Assembly: GCA_013339685.2 (NCBI GenBank)
Contig: CM023483.1
Span: 22,931,458-22,995,457, forward strand
Direction: 5' to 3'
Origin: Hyalomma asiaticum
Lineage: Eukaryota; Arthropoda; Arachnida; Ixodida; Ixodidae
Length of the DNA: 64,000 nucleotides
The notes beneath the pieces were generated by a model that saw nothing but the letters and a program-made list of their open reading frames with translations, searched no databases and was not told where the DNA came from. Position 1 is the stretch's first letter, and each line of letters begins with the position of its first letter. Positions 1 to 11,700 of the stretch are shown here, in pieces. A program made the position numbers and the translations under genes.

Positions 1-440
1 TTGCCGCAGTACACGGGTGTCATTTGGCGAAGCGTACCACATAGGGGAATGGGCCACTTGTCACGAGACAGAGCATATTCGAATAGTAAAAGTTCAGTGC
101 GAATATAATCGAACAGCAAACACTATTTGAAAATTATTCGAACTTTCGAGTATTCGTGCACCCCTAGTGGAAAAAAACCACTCAAGCCCAGCAAGCGGTC
201 TATTAAATAAAGCACTGCGCATAAGCGAAGACAGCCATAAAGTCGTGTTCCCTACCATAAAATGAGGAGGAACATAATACGCCGCAATTCTCGATAGCGT
301 TGCCTTTAGTCAGTTTTTGAGCACACCGATAATCAGTTAGAAGTAACGTTGACCATAAAGCAGAAATAAAGTGAGAAGCAACGCTCCCGTTATATCGTGG
401 CAGCACACATAGGTAAGGGAGGTATGTAATGTGATAGCGC
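1..440. other. No recognisable feature
   Basis: Only short shadow ORFs are seen. It may be upstream or intronic sequence of the haspin-like gene, whose first exons were not found. Confidence 0.5.
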
Positions 441-569
441 AAAAAAAATTACAGCATATCCACGGAGTGAATGATGATGAGTAGGCGAAGCTCGGGAGGT
501 CCATGGTAGATCGTGCCGAGTTCCGGATTAATTTAGTCTCCCACCGGCACTTCATTGCAAGATCCAGTG

Positions 570-629
<60 letters not shown>

Positions 630-993
630 GGTGGCCGGTGAACGGTCCTCCAACGCGAGCAGTCGGTATTTTTCAATCAAGAAACTCGCTAGGAGACGCT
701 GCCTGCGCCAACGTTGTCTTTCGCGGGTGAGGGCGCGTTCTCCTTCTTTGCGAGCTGGTAGAGCGTTCATCTAAGAAAGAGCGTTTCCATAGTCAACGCG
801 CGCCTTTCGCTCTCTCTCTCTGTATCTATCTCTGTCTCTCTCACACACAAGACAGCAGATGGAAGAGTGAGAGAGAGAGAGAGGCACGCGCCGGGAGGCA
901 CGCGCCGAGGGCGAGCGCGTGCCTCCCGGCACGCCGGTTACGCCTGACGCCTGACGCAGGACAAGGTAAGAGGAGCTTCGCCCCTAAAAAAAA
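441..993 (+). repeat. Repeat A, copy 1
   Basis: Shared with 2530-3105 and 59673-60317. It starts with an A-run and ACAGCATATCCACGGAGTGA, then an (AT)n block, a shared central part with GTGGCCGGTGAACGGT and CTCGCTAGGAGACGCTGCC, a CT-rich part, a GC-rich inverted repeat at ~889-943, and ends GGAGCTTCGCCCCTAAAA. The motif GGCGAAGCTC near the start is the inverse of GAGCTTCGCC at the end, which suggests a non-autonomous DNA element. No long ORF. Confidence 0.75.
572..626. repeat. (TA)n microsatellite inside repeat A copy 1
   Basis: About 27 TA units, at the same position as the TA blocks of the other two copies. Confidence 0.97.
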
Positions 994-1316
994 AGACAGC
1001 ACTTCGACTGCGTCGTTCCTAGAGCACACTAGAATCTGAGTATCAAAGCGTATAGCACAGCATGGCCTGTTTTCGTTTTTTGAAGAAAAGAAAGGTCCAC
1101 CTTTATGTGCGTAGATTTTGTGGGAAGGAGACGTGTGCAGAAATGCGAATGTGCACGCATCGTAGCAAAAGAACTTTTTTAATTTTTTGTCAAACAGTAC
1201 ACCTTGTTATTTAGTTTTTTTGTTGAACTAGAAGAGTCGTCCAGGAGATCGGTGGGAACAATCACAAAAGTTTGCTACGCTAGGCGCAACATTTTCACAG
1301 CGCTTTTATTTTTCAG

Positions 1317-1373
1317 GGACAACAACCCGAGAAGGAGGACCGTGAACCCGGCACTTCCAGTGGACAAATACGC
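1317..1373 (+). CDS. haspin-like: haspin-like exon a (19 codons)
   Basis: A pyrimidine tract and CAG (ending 1316) precede 57 bases encoding a polar stretch, GQQPEKEDREPGTSSGQIR. A GTAATG donor follows at 1374. Of the three frames only this one joins openly to the next exon: one of the others meets a stop within this exon, and the other opens a stop in the next. It would lie in the disordered region before the kinase domain. There is no homology to judge it by, so support rests on splice sites, phase 0 on both sides and composition. Confidence 0.5.
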
Positions 1374-2709
1374 GTAATGAATACTATTTCTTCTGTTATT
1401 GCTTGTAATGTCGGAACCTGACCTCCTTCACCTGGAGCGTCAAGGTTGTTTTTTGAAGGTGTCTGTTCGAATAAAGTGGTAGTTTTGCAACGTTCTCTTC
1501 TCTCAGTGCATTACGTAATTGTGAACGGAGCATAATGGTAACATCTGGCAGCATAGTAGGCTTCTCGCGTAGCGAAAATATGAGATTAACTGTACACATC
1601 CCGCCAAGTTGAAAGCTTACGTATATAAGAGAGCCACTTGGGGTCATTGAACATTTTAGATTGTTATCACAACAACTAGGTGAATCGATAAACAAAGAAA
1701 CAGCACTTACCGTGGCGGAACATCAATGTATACGAGTTGACAGGCCGTAATGAGGCTGACCTTGAGACTTTTTTTTTAATGCTCGAGCTCTGAGCACATC
1801 CAGGATGCAAAGATTGAATGCTATTCTAATCCATCAACAACGTGGCTTTCTTTAACATTTTCAGTATCCTCACAGCTGCGGGAAATGCTACAATGACTGT
1901 CTGAACCGGCTCACGACCCTGTGCGATAGCGAAGAGGTCCTAGACTTCAACCACGCCTTGAAACCATCGTAAGCAATCTTTTACTTTCCTCGCACTACTT
2001 GCCTTTTACTTATCCCACGTGACGCACTTTCCACGAGCATATGTAAAACGCCTGAATGAGGCAACGTTGACGAGAGCGCGCATTGTCGCACGAGTGCTCT
2101 TCTGTTGCTTGCAAAGCATGGTAACATCCTTGCCTAGATTGTCTTGCTTTGTGGAATTACTTTGCCAGCGGCCGCAAAGTACTGAAGAAAGAACCTAAAA
2201 ACTGCACGCAGAGACTTCATGTCCAATATATCTTTTAGCTGAAAAAGAATAGTGACAGTGGCATGACAGTTTTTAGAGGCTATAAAAGAAACTGAAGGCG
2301 CCGTAAGGTTATATGCATGACTTGCATACGGTAATCATCTTGGATTCCTTTGGTGAACGCCAGATAGGAAGTTCAGCGTTATATTTCGTATGAGTGCTCT
2401 ACGTTGGGCAAGTTGGTGACACATATTCGTAAAGGTGAGGACAGTGCCAAATGAATGCGAGAGAATACATGCAAGACGTGTGCATTTCATCGGTTTTTAA
2501 ATAGCCTTTGTCCCTGTTTTCGCCATTACAAAAAAATTCACAGCATATCCACGGAGTGAATGATGATGAGTGGGCGAAGTTCCGGACGTTCATCGTAGAT
2601 CGTGCCGAGTTCCGGATTAACTTAGTTAACGCGCACGCTACGAATCCTTATGGTTCAACAACGCACAAGTGAAATCTCCCACCGGCCCCTCGTTGCAAGT
2701 CAAGATCCA

Positions 2710-2747
<38 letters not shown>

Positions 2748-5700
2748 GTGGCCGGTGAACGGTTCTCCAGCGCGAGCAGTCAGTATTTTTCAATCAAGAA
2801 ACTCGCTAGAAGACGCTGCCTGCGTCAAGCTTGTCTCTCGCGGGTGAGGGCGCGTTCTCCTTCTTTGCGAGCTGGTAGCGCGTTCATCGAAGAAAGAGCG
2901 TTTCCATAGTCAACGCGCGCCTTTCGCTCTCTCTGTCTCTCTCTCTCTCACAAGACAGCAGATGGAAGAGTGAGAGAGCTCACGCGCCGGGGAGGCACAT
3001 GCCGAAGGCGCGCCTCCCACACGCGCCCTGTAGCGCGTTCCTGGTAGGTAACGCGCTACTACAACGGACGGACAGACCCAAACCTTAAGGAGCTTCGCCC
3101 CTGAAACGTTACATTTTGTTTAGTTCTTTGTCGTATATCTTATTACACCTGGTCGTTGTTTTCTAGTGAATGCATCCTTCCCCACAGAAAACATTCTCGT
3201 TAAGTTTCAGCCTAGTGGGCCGGTTGCAAGATGTGCTAACCTGTGATTTCGGCGTGGGCAGGTTCCGAGGCACGAAGATAAAGAAGATCGCGGAGACGAT
3301 GGACAACGAGACGTTCATCTTGGTCACGGGCCACAAGACGCAGACGCCCGTGGACACGGTGGTACAGCTGTACGCCATCGACCCGCACACCGCCTCCAGG
3401 GTCTACTGCAACCTTTTCACCAGCAAGTACGTGACCGACACCTGGAGCTTTCGACGGTTTAAGCAATCAGAGGCCGTAGAGTATGAGCCTGCATTCATGC
3501 GTCGTTTGTACGTCCAACGAAAATAGAGGAGGCGTTGGTACGTCGGAACGCAACGCCATTAATAGTGATGACGGCTGAGAAATGACGAGCAATATCGACT
3601 ACGCTATTAATGCGTTCTGCTAAAAGAAAATCAGCTTCCTGAATGAAAAACCATGTACGTTCTGACGAGAGGGAAGGAATACAGCAAATATGAGTGGTTA
3701 ACAAAACCTAAACAGCCGTGACACTCCTAACCCTAGCCTGCAGGAGCTATTGCGCGCGCTGGCCAAAGTGATGGCGATAGGATTATGCGCGTATTCATAT
3801 CCCCTCAAAATAAGGACTGTTCGCAAGGCAGCAAAACAGGTAGGTGCCGTTGAAAGAGCTAGAAGTCGGGAAGTGCGCTGGTGCTGTTCGAAGCTTTTCA
3901 AGTGGGTACGCTTTGTTCGCTTGCTGAGCTGAAGCGCTCGCAGTATTGATGCACTAGACATAGCCAATGAAGATTATTCAGCTTCACCTCGTAGCTGGCC
4001 TTAGTTTTTGGCGTACATGGCGTCACTCTGGACACCAGGGCGTGCCAGTGCTCAGCCTGCGTGCAGTTAATTTGTCCAAGGGAGGGTTGGAAACTTAATG
4101 TGCGCAGGGCTATACAGAGAGCTGTCTGCACTTATGTAGATGAGTAAAGTGCAGTGCTCTTTGTCCTGCGCTTTCACTGGACACACATTCCTCTTTCAAT
4201 TCCAGAAAGCTTAGTGACCTTCACAAGAGCACCAACAATAAATGCTTCGGATTTCGGATATTGCGAAGGTGAGTAAAGCTGCCGAAAAAAGGCGAGCCTG
4301 ACCACGAGCCAAATTATATTGCTTTTCTTTTGACTCTTCGCCACTTTTTTCTTTAGAATTATCTTCGTGAAAGACACGCTGCCGGAAAACTTTGCCAAAG
4401 CTTACGAAGAATTTGGCGGGTCCCACTCCCACTCCTGCTCCTACCATCCGCATCCTGGTAAGGAGTCTACGCTTACATACGCCAATGTCTGAAGCACGCC
4501 TACGGTTTATCGTGGAAGAGTAAATGCTGTATGTTTCATAAGCATCGTCGCGCACTGCCAAGTACTGTGCAGTCGGAACGCCCTTGTAGGTAGCGTGAAA
4601 CAAAATCTCGCTGCGAATACGCACCGTTCCGCCATGGTGATCTAGTGGCAAGGACACTCGGCTGCTGACCCGAAGACCGCGGGATCGAATTCCTGCCGAG
4701 GCGGCTGCATTTCGATGGAGGCAAAATGTTGAGGCCCGTGTGCTGTGAGATGTCAGTGCACGTTAAAGAACCCCAGGTGGTCTAAATTTCCGGAGACCTC
4801 CACTACCGCGTCTCCCATAATCATATTGCGCTTTTCGGACGTTAAAACCCAGAAACCAATCGAAGCGAACTGCAGGTTTCCTCACGCAGCTGTACGCGTC
4901 TCCTGCCTTAGATTGGCAAAAGTGAATTTATAATGTCTGCCGTTCACCTTTGCGGTCTGGTCCTCAAGGCGCTCGTGAAAATTCAAATCCCCTGTGGCGC
5001 GCATGAGTACTGCGGGAACGCAGGAATTCATTGCATAACGAAAGTATTCCTTCAGACAGTCAGCCATATGGTCGAGGGAAATATAGCCTGCTCGTATTTG
5101 ACAAAAAGAGCATGCGCAGTGCTTGCTAACTAACAGTTTGTTCGTTAGGTAGCGCTGTCTTCAAGACTGCAGTCTCGCAGACGGACGAAGACGTCCTGTC
5201 GCGTTAATTTTTCTTTCTTCACTCTTCGAGTCCGAGGGTGCGTCACTCTTCGCTATAAGAAGCTGCTTTAGGCTTCAGCATTTTATTCTGGAAGTCATAA
5301 AAAAATTCGAGCTTCCAGTGCACTTAACGCTAAACCAGGCTTTTCTGATCTATTAGACGGCTCCATTCATGTTTAGGTCAATATAACTGCATAGCTTGGC
5401 CAAAAGTATCACACAATGAAGTGTCTAATGCATGCCGATGCCATGTGGGTTATTTTTGTTATGTGACGATGGTAGGTGACCATGCGATGTGCTGTTTTTA
5501 TTATTTTAATCAACATTGCTTTGTTTTCTTCAAAGGCTCGCGCCCCAAGGTACAGCGGTACATGCTGGTGGAGAGTGACTACAGCGGCGACAGCATACTT
5601 CGCTCCAAGGTAGCGTCAATGCGACGTGCCTATAACCTGAATTCTGAAACCTAGTGTACAGGCTGTTGTGGAAGATGTTGTTGGTTTAGTGACAGCTTGC

Positions 5701-8700
5701 GTATTTACAGGCACGAAACGCGTTTCGAGTATACTACGCTCTGCCACGTTGTATACTACCACGTTATATTCCGACAACTGTGTTGAATAGGTGTTGAAAT
5801 GATCTGGCCGGACAGGTCAGAATGATCGATATATGAATCGTATGTGTTGGCGACGCTCGGATGATCGCGGTGTACAAGGGAGCCGCAACGAGCGCACAAA
5901 ATAATCTGCCAATTTTATTCCCTCGTCCGCCTTTGTGCCAACCACAAGAAAAGAACTTTGTACGAGACGTTGCCAACGGAAAAGTTTGCGCGTTTTTCAG
6001 CTCCCTAGCATCGTCCTTGTCTAATATTTCGTGTTGTACTTTTGGTTCACCTCGATAACATATCAAGCGTCTCTCAGATTATCCCATTTTCCCGCTTACC
6101 GTGACGTTCGAAGCAGCTGACCAGGCTCAAGGGGGATTCGCAATGTCGCCGTGCGAGCAGAAGGCACTCGGCTCGAGCTACTGACCCCATCAGCCGTCCT
6201 CAGTTTTCTAGGTTGAAGGCTGATATTCGTTGAAGGTTGATGGTTGATGTTGGTTGGTGGAAGATCAAGGTTGAAGGTTGATGGTGTAAGGTGGAAGTGT
6301 CACAAATGATGCTACCAAAACGAGGAAACGCGGTTTTAAGTCTAGCAGAGTTGACCCTAGGTAACGCGGCATAAAGACACAAGGCAAAACGCTATGGACC
6401 ATGGCTATATTATACATACTTCCAACGAATGAGTTCACAACTAAAGAAAATCAGACTTTTTTAGTCGCAGGCGAACTGTCTTAGAAAAATAGACTGTTGG
6501 GCGAGTTGATAATTCATTTAGAATAAATGCTTTTTCTCCTTTCATCAGTGAGACGTGTTTATGGCCCCTGTATAATTATTCATTTTTAATAAAAGCTTCA
6601 CTTATTTACTATTCTCTTGCAGTTTCTCCTTCGCCTCGTCCCATGTTTTGAACCTCCCACCTTTTCTTTTTTTGCCGATTTAGTTCTAAAGAAAGAATAT
6701 AGTACTCCTCCCGTATGATAAAAGCTAAGCTTACTGTTTCGTGTAATAATTGGGTGCCATGGGGATATTCTTCTAGGACGAAAACACCCATTGCTTTACT
6801 AAAGCTTTTCCTGCTTAACATCTTTTTCAAGAAGCATCATCAGCTAGAATCAATTTACTTTCGATATTGAGACGCGTAATTCTTTTCCTCTGAGAACGAC
6901 TTCCTCTGTGATGCAGATCAAGCCATCGCAGGCGATTAGCATCCTCGGCCAGGTTGCCTGCTGCCTGGCTGTTGCCGAGCGGGAGTTGCAGTTCGAGCAC
7001 CGAAACCTTCACGAGGACAACATCATGGTGCTCCCGTCGTCGTTCAAGAACCAACACTTTCTGATCGACGGGCGCACCTACTGCGTGAAGGGGTCGGGGC
7101 TGAAGATCACCCTCCTTGACGACAACTTCAGCCGGATAACTTGCGGTACGCCGCCCGACCATGGTTTGACGTTGAACTGTGCTGGAACTTGGGTGGACTT
7201 CCGTCGTCGGAAACGCCGTCGTTGTGCTGTACCGCTATAGACGATTGAATTTGGCTGCATAAGCAACGAAGTGTACAGTGCTGTCCTTTGTGAAAGGGAG
7301 CACGCGAACGCGTGGCCCGGGGCCGTAATCTCAGATGACCACCAAAGGCGAGTGTCGCCTTGCATGACGTAGAATTTCGCGTGTCCATTGATGAATTGAC
7401 TATGCTTGCTCGCCCTTCTCTGATCTGCCAATCAGCATGTACCAAAGGCGACATTTTGGTGACATCGCCAAGGGGGAGATTTCTCAGATCACGGCTTCCG
7501 TGCTCCTCCGTAGGCTGGCTACAGCGCCTCGCAGCAGGCTACAGCGCATCGAGATGACATACGTATGCTTTTGGCGTCGTCTATGCACGGGCGGTCAGAA
7601 TAACTGTGTGCAGCCGATAGGACAAAACCGCATGTAGACAGTGCAAAACTGTCCCGCGATAGATAGCGGTTCTGGCCCCTAATAATGTGACGCCAGAGGC
7701 AGGAGTGATTTATTTGGCTTCTACATGATGGCGCCGTATGCAGCCGCCGCAGAGCAGAGACCACGCGCTCGCGTGTTCCCTTTCAGAAAGGACCGGCCTG
7801 TACATGCTGTTAACGTTCGGATCCATTGGTCAGGTAGCGTAGCTAAGTCAGTCATGCTGATGGCTTTTTGTGCGCGCCAGTAGAAGCATATCAGCGTTGC
7901 TGCTGAGATGCTTCGTGTAGGAAGTGCCTTGGGTGGTCCAGATAACATTAAGCTAATGTCGTCTGATATCTTATTGGTCATTGATTAACGCCGGCAGTTT
8001 ACTTTGGTGCAATTTTTTGTGCGCAGTAAAAGTGCTGCACCTCAAGAGCATTGGAAGCACTCGTCCCGTCAGCAGTATGAGGCGCCCTTTAGCGGCCAGG
8101 GCGCAGTTGCTTCCACACAGCGGCCGTTGCCTTTCTTTTGCGTAGTGCCAACATTGCGCCTTCACGTGTACTTAGGGCCCCAGTGTTTTTAATGTAATTG
8201 ATAGAGGGCATTCTGGTACTGTGGTCACGCACAGCTTTAGAGGTGATAATTAGTACTGTTCAAGGCACTGTATAGCTTCTACGCGGATTTGTGTGATCTT
8301 AGGGCTTCTGGCTCAATATCGTGCTATGATTTTGCCGCGGCGCGCTACCGTGATTACACCGAGTATTTTGTCATGGCGTCACCTGGAAGCACTGTGTTAG
8401 TCTCCGTACATTTGTGGACGCGCACTGGTGTTTAAGCGTTACTTTCTCTCTGTTTTGCCTTCGCAGATAACGAAGTTGTCATGCGAATGAAAGACTACAA
8501 CCGCGTGTACAAAAAGAAGACACCCATATATATCACAATGGAATCAATAATCAAGTAAGGAAACTCCTCATACAATGTCCTCGTGCGCTGTCACTATCAC
8601 TGTTGAGAGAAAAAAAAGTAAAGACAGCTGTCATGCATGCAGTGGGAAAGCTACCGGTTTACCCAGCATGTCCGGAATGTTGTCGACGCGGGAAAATATT

Positions 8701-11700
8701 CATAGATATTCATACGAGTGAAGCTATAATCTGCGCAAGCTAACGACCACGTAGAGAGCAAGACACAGGGAAAAGCGCAGACTTGCTACTAGCATTTTAT
8801 AAGAGCACATATGAGCACACCAGGATTTCGTCACTGCGCTTGCGCGACATAACAAACGTCACTAACGACACTCAGTCAAGGCAAAGCACACTCCAGCTAT
8901 ATACGATAATCGACAAACTTCACCGCGCTGTTTTTCAGAGACAAGTGGGAGGCGTTCTACCCGGAGACGAACGCCCGGTGGCTGGCGTACCTGTGCGGCC
9001 ACTTGCGTGATTACCTGGCCGTACCCAACCCGACAGGCGACCTGCAGCGGAAGCTGGAACTGCTCGCCTACATGGAGCGCGATCTGCAAAAGTACCACTC
9101 GGCTGAAGAGTTTGTGTGGAACTACATAAACAAGATGGGGCACAGTGAGTTTCCTTCCTTGCTTGCACTTCCCGTCGCATGGAAGCCCTCAACCGCAGAA
9201 AATGGAATTCTCTTTTTCTTTCCTGTAATGCATCGCATACACACACGCATATCGTCAGGTATCCGTAGAACAAAAAAAATGGCAGATCCCACGTGCAGTG
9301 GGAATCAAGGAAATGCGAAGCATGCATAAGGAACGTAAAATGGATTTGCATTGTCTCGCTATACCGAGTTTGGTACATATGATGTTAACGAAACGGCCGC
9401 AAGAGCACCAAGACTGTGGCATGTAAACCACGCCGCTCATACACGCATGTCATGATTATAACGTTATGACCTGTCATTTACGCTCGTCATGCTGTCGTGT
9501 TGGGCCATAGCAATTTTGGTATACATACCATTAACGAAACGCCTCTCATGTAAATCATGCCGCCCATGACATGCATGTTATGCTTTTCATGTTATGACCT
9601 GTCATTTATGTTCGTCATGCAGTCATATTGTTGCATACCAATTTTTCTACACATCCCACTAACGAAACGGCCAAGAGAGCACCGAGACCGTGGCATGTAA
9701 ATCATGTCGCTCATGACATGCATGTCATGATTTTCATGTTATGACCTGTCATTTACGTTCATGATGCAGTCATCTTGTGGCATGCCAATTTTCGTATACA
9801 TACCGTTAACGAAACGCGTGGCATGTAAATCATGTCGCCCATGACATGCATATCATGATTAACATGTTGTGACCTGTCAGTCATGTTCGCCATGGAGTAA
9901 TGTTGTGGCATACCAATTTTCGTATACATCCCATTAACGAAACAGCCAGGAGAGTACCAAGACCGTCGCATGTAAATCATGTCACTCGTGACATGCATGT
10001 CATTATTTTCGTGTTATGACCTGTCATTTATTTTTGTGATGCAGTCATGTTGTGGCATGCCAATTCGCGTATACGTCCCATTAACTAAACGCGTGGCATG
10101 TAAATCATGTCATTCATGACATGCGTGTCATGATTTTCATGTTATGACCTGTCATTTATGTTCGCCATGCAGTCATATTGTTGCATACCAATTTTTGTAG
10201 ACATCCCATTAGCGAGACGACCAGGAGAGCACTAAGACTGTGACATGTAAATCATGCCGCTCATGACACGCATGTCATGATTTTCATGTTGTGACCTGCC
10301 ATTTATGTTCGTCAGGCAGTCATGTTTTGTCATACCAATTTTCGCATACATACCATTAGCGATACGGCCAGGAGAGGACTAAGACCTTGGCATGTAAATC
10401 ATGCCACTCATGACACGCATGTCATGATTTTCATGTTGTGACCTGCCATTTATGTTCGTCAGGCAGTCATGTTTTGTCATACCAATTTTCGCATACATGC
10501 CATTAGCGAAACGGCCAGGAGAGCACCAGGACCGTGGCATGTAAATCATGCCGCTCATGACATGCATATCATGATTTTCATGTTATGAGCTATCATTTAT
10601 GTTCCTCATGTAGTCATGACGTGGCATACCAATTTTCGTAAACGTGCGATTAGCGAAACGGCCAGGAGAGCACAAAATCGTAGGCGGCTAGATAGATAGA
10701 TAGATAGATAGATACGCTCAAACTCGCCGAAGTTCGCTAAGAAATGCTTGGCATTAAAAAAAAAAAAACAATTTTGTGTTAGAAAAGCAGTTACCATAAT
10801 TTACTATGATACGTTTTCTCTTACCCTGTGGCATTTATTTCCAATCATTTCAGCAGTTTCACTACTATGTTCTCCTTTACCGCCCATATTGAGTGGTCTT
10901 ACTGAAAAAAAAAGGTTCGAATTGCCTAATGAGAACGGCATCAAATGAAAAATTCACTCCCCTTACACTCTAACGACGACCAGCGAAGCTGTTGTGGTGG
11001 GATGAGCTAACCGCTGTAAGGATATCTCTGCATACGCGACTCGATAGAGAGACGCCCTTTTTGATGCGAAGCAGCCTATGGTTGGGGCTGTCACTCCCTC
11101 CCTCCATCCATCCCCCGCCGTGTGGCGTCCACACCCGCACTGGGCATACTCCTCCGCCCCTTCTCTCCTCTTCTCCTCTCCTGTCCTCTCGGCATTCCTC
11201 CTCTCCTCTCCGAGCGGCGCGCGTTGACTTCGATGATGATGATGATGATTGTGGTTCGGTTAGGAAAGGACGCTAATTTCTGCAGCCCATGTAGGGAGCA
11301 CGGCTAAGCGTCCGTGGGGGTGGGGGAGAGGGAGTGAAAGAGATAGAGAGGAGAGAAAGGCCGTAGTGGAGGGCTCCGGAAATTTAGACCACCTGGGGTT
11401 CTTTAACGTGCACTGACAACGCACAGCACACGGGCCTCTGGCATTTTCACCTCCATCGAAAATGCGACCGCCGCGGCCGGGATCGAACCCGCGTATTTTG
11501 GGTGGCAGCCGAGTACCGTAACCACTACACCACCGCGGCGGACGACTTCGATGAACGCTTTACCAGCTCACAAGGAACGAGAACGCGCCCTCGCCTGCGA
11601 GAGACAACGCTGACGCAGGCAGCGTCTGCAAGCGTCAAACCAGCGCTGGTCAAACCGATGCAAACGCGACACCTAGTCAAAACGATGCAAACGAGGTGTG

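Noticed and set aside
3742..3838. Exon-like segment (CAG acceptor, open frame ELLRALAKVM, GTAGGT donor) that could supply haspin helix C
   Set aside because: Its phase (0 in, 0 out) does not fit the phase-2 exit of exon c; entering in phase 2 meets a stop. Using alternative phases for exon d then opens a stop in exon e.
4629..4705. Apparent tRNA gene with A and B boxes
   Set aside because: It continues directly into the SINE core shared with other copies and its stem pairing is poor, so it is a SINE head.
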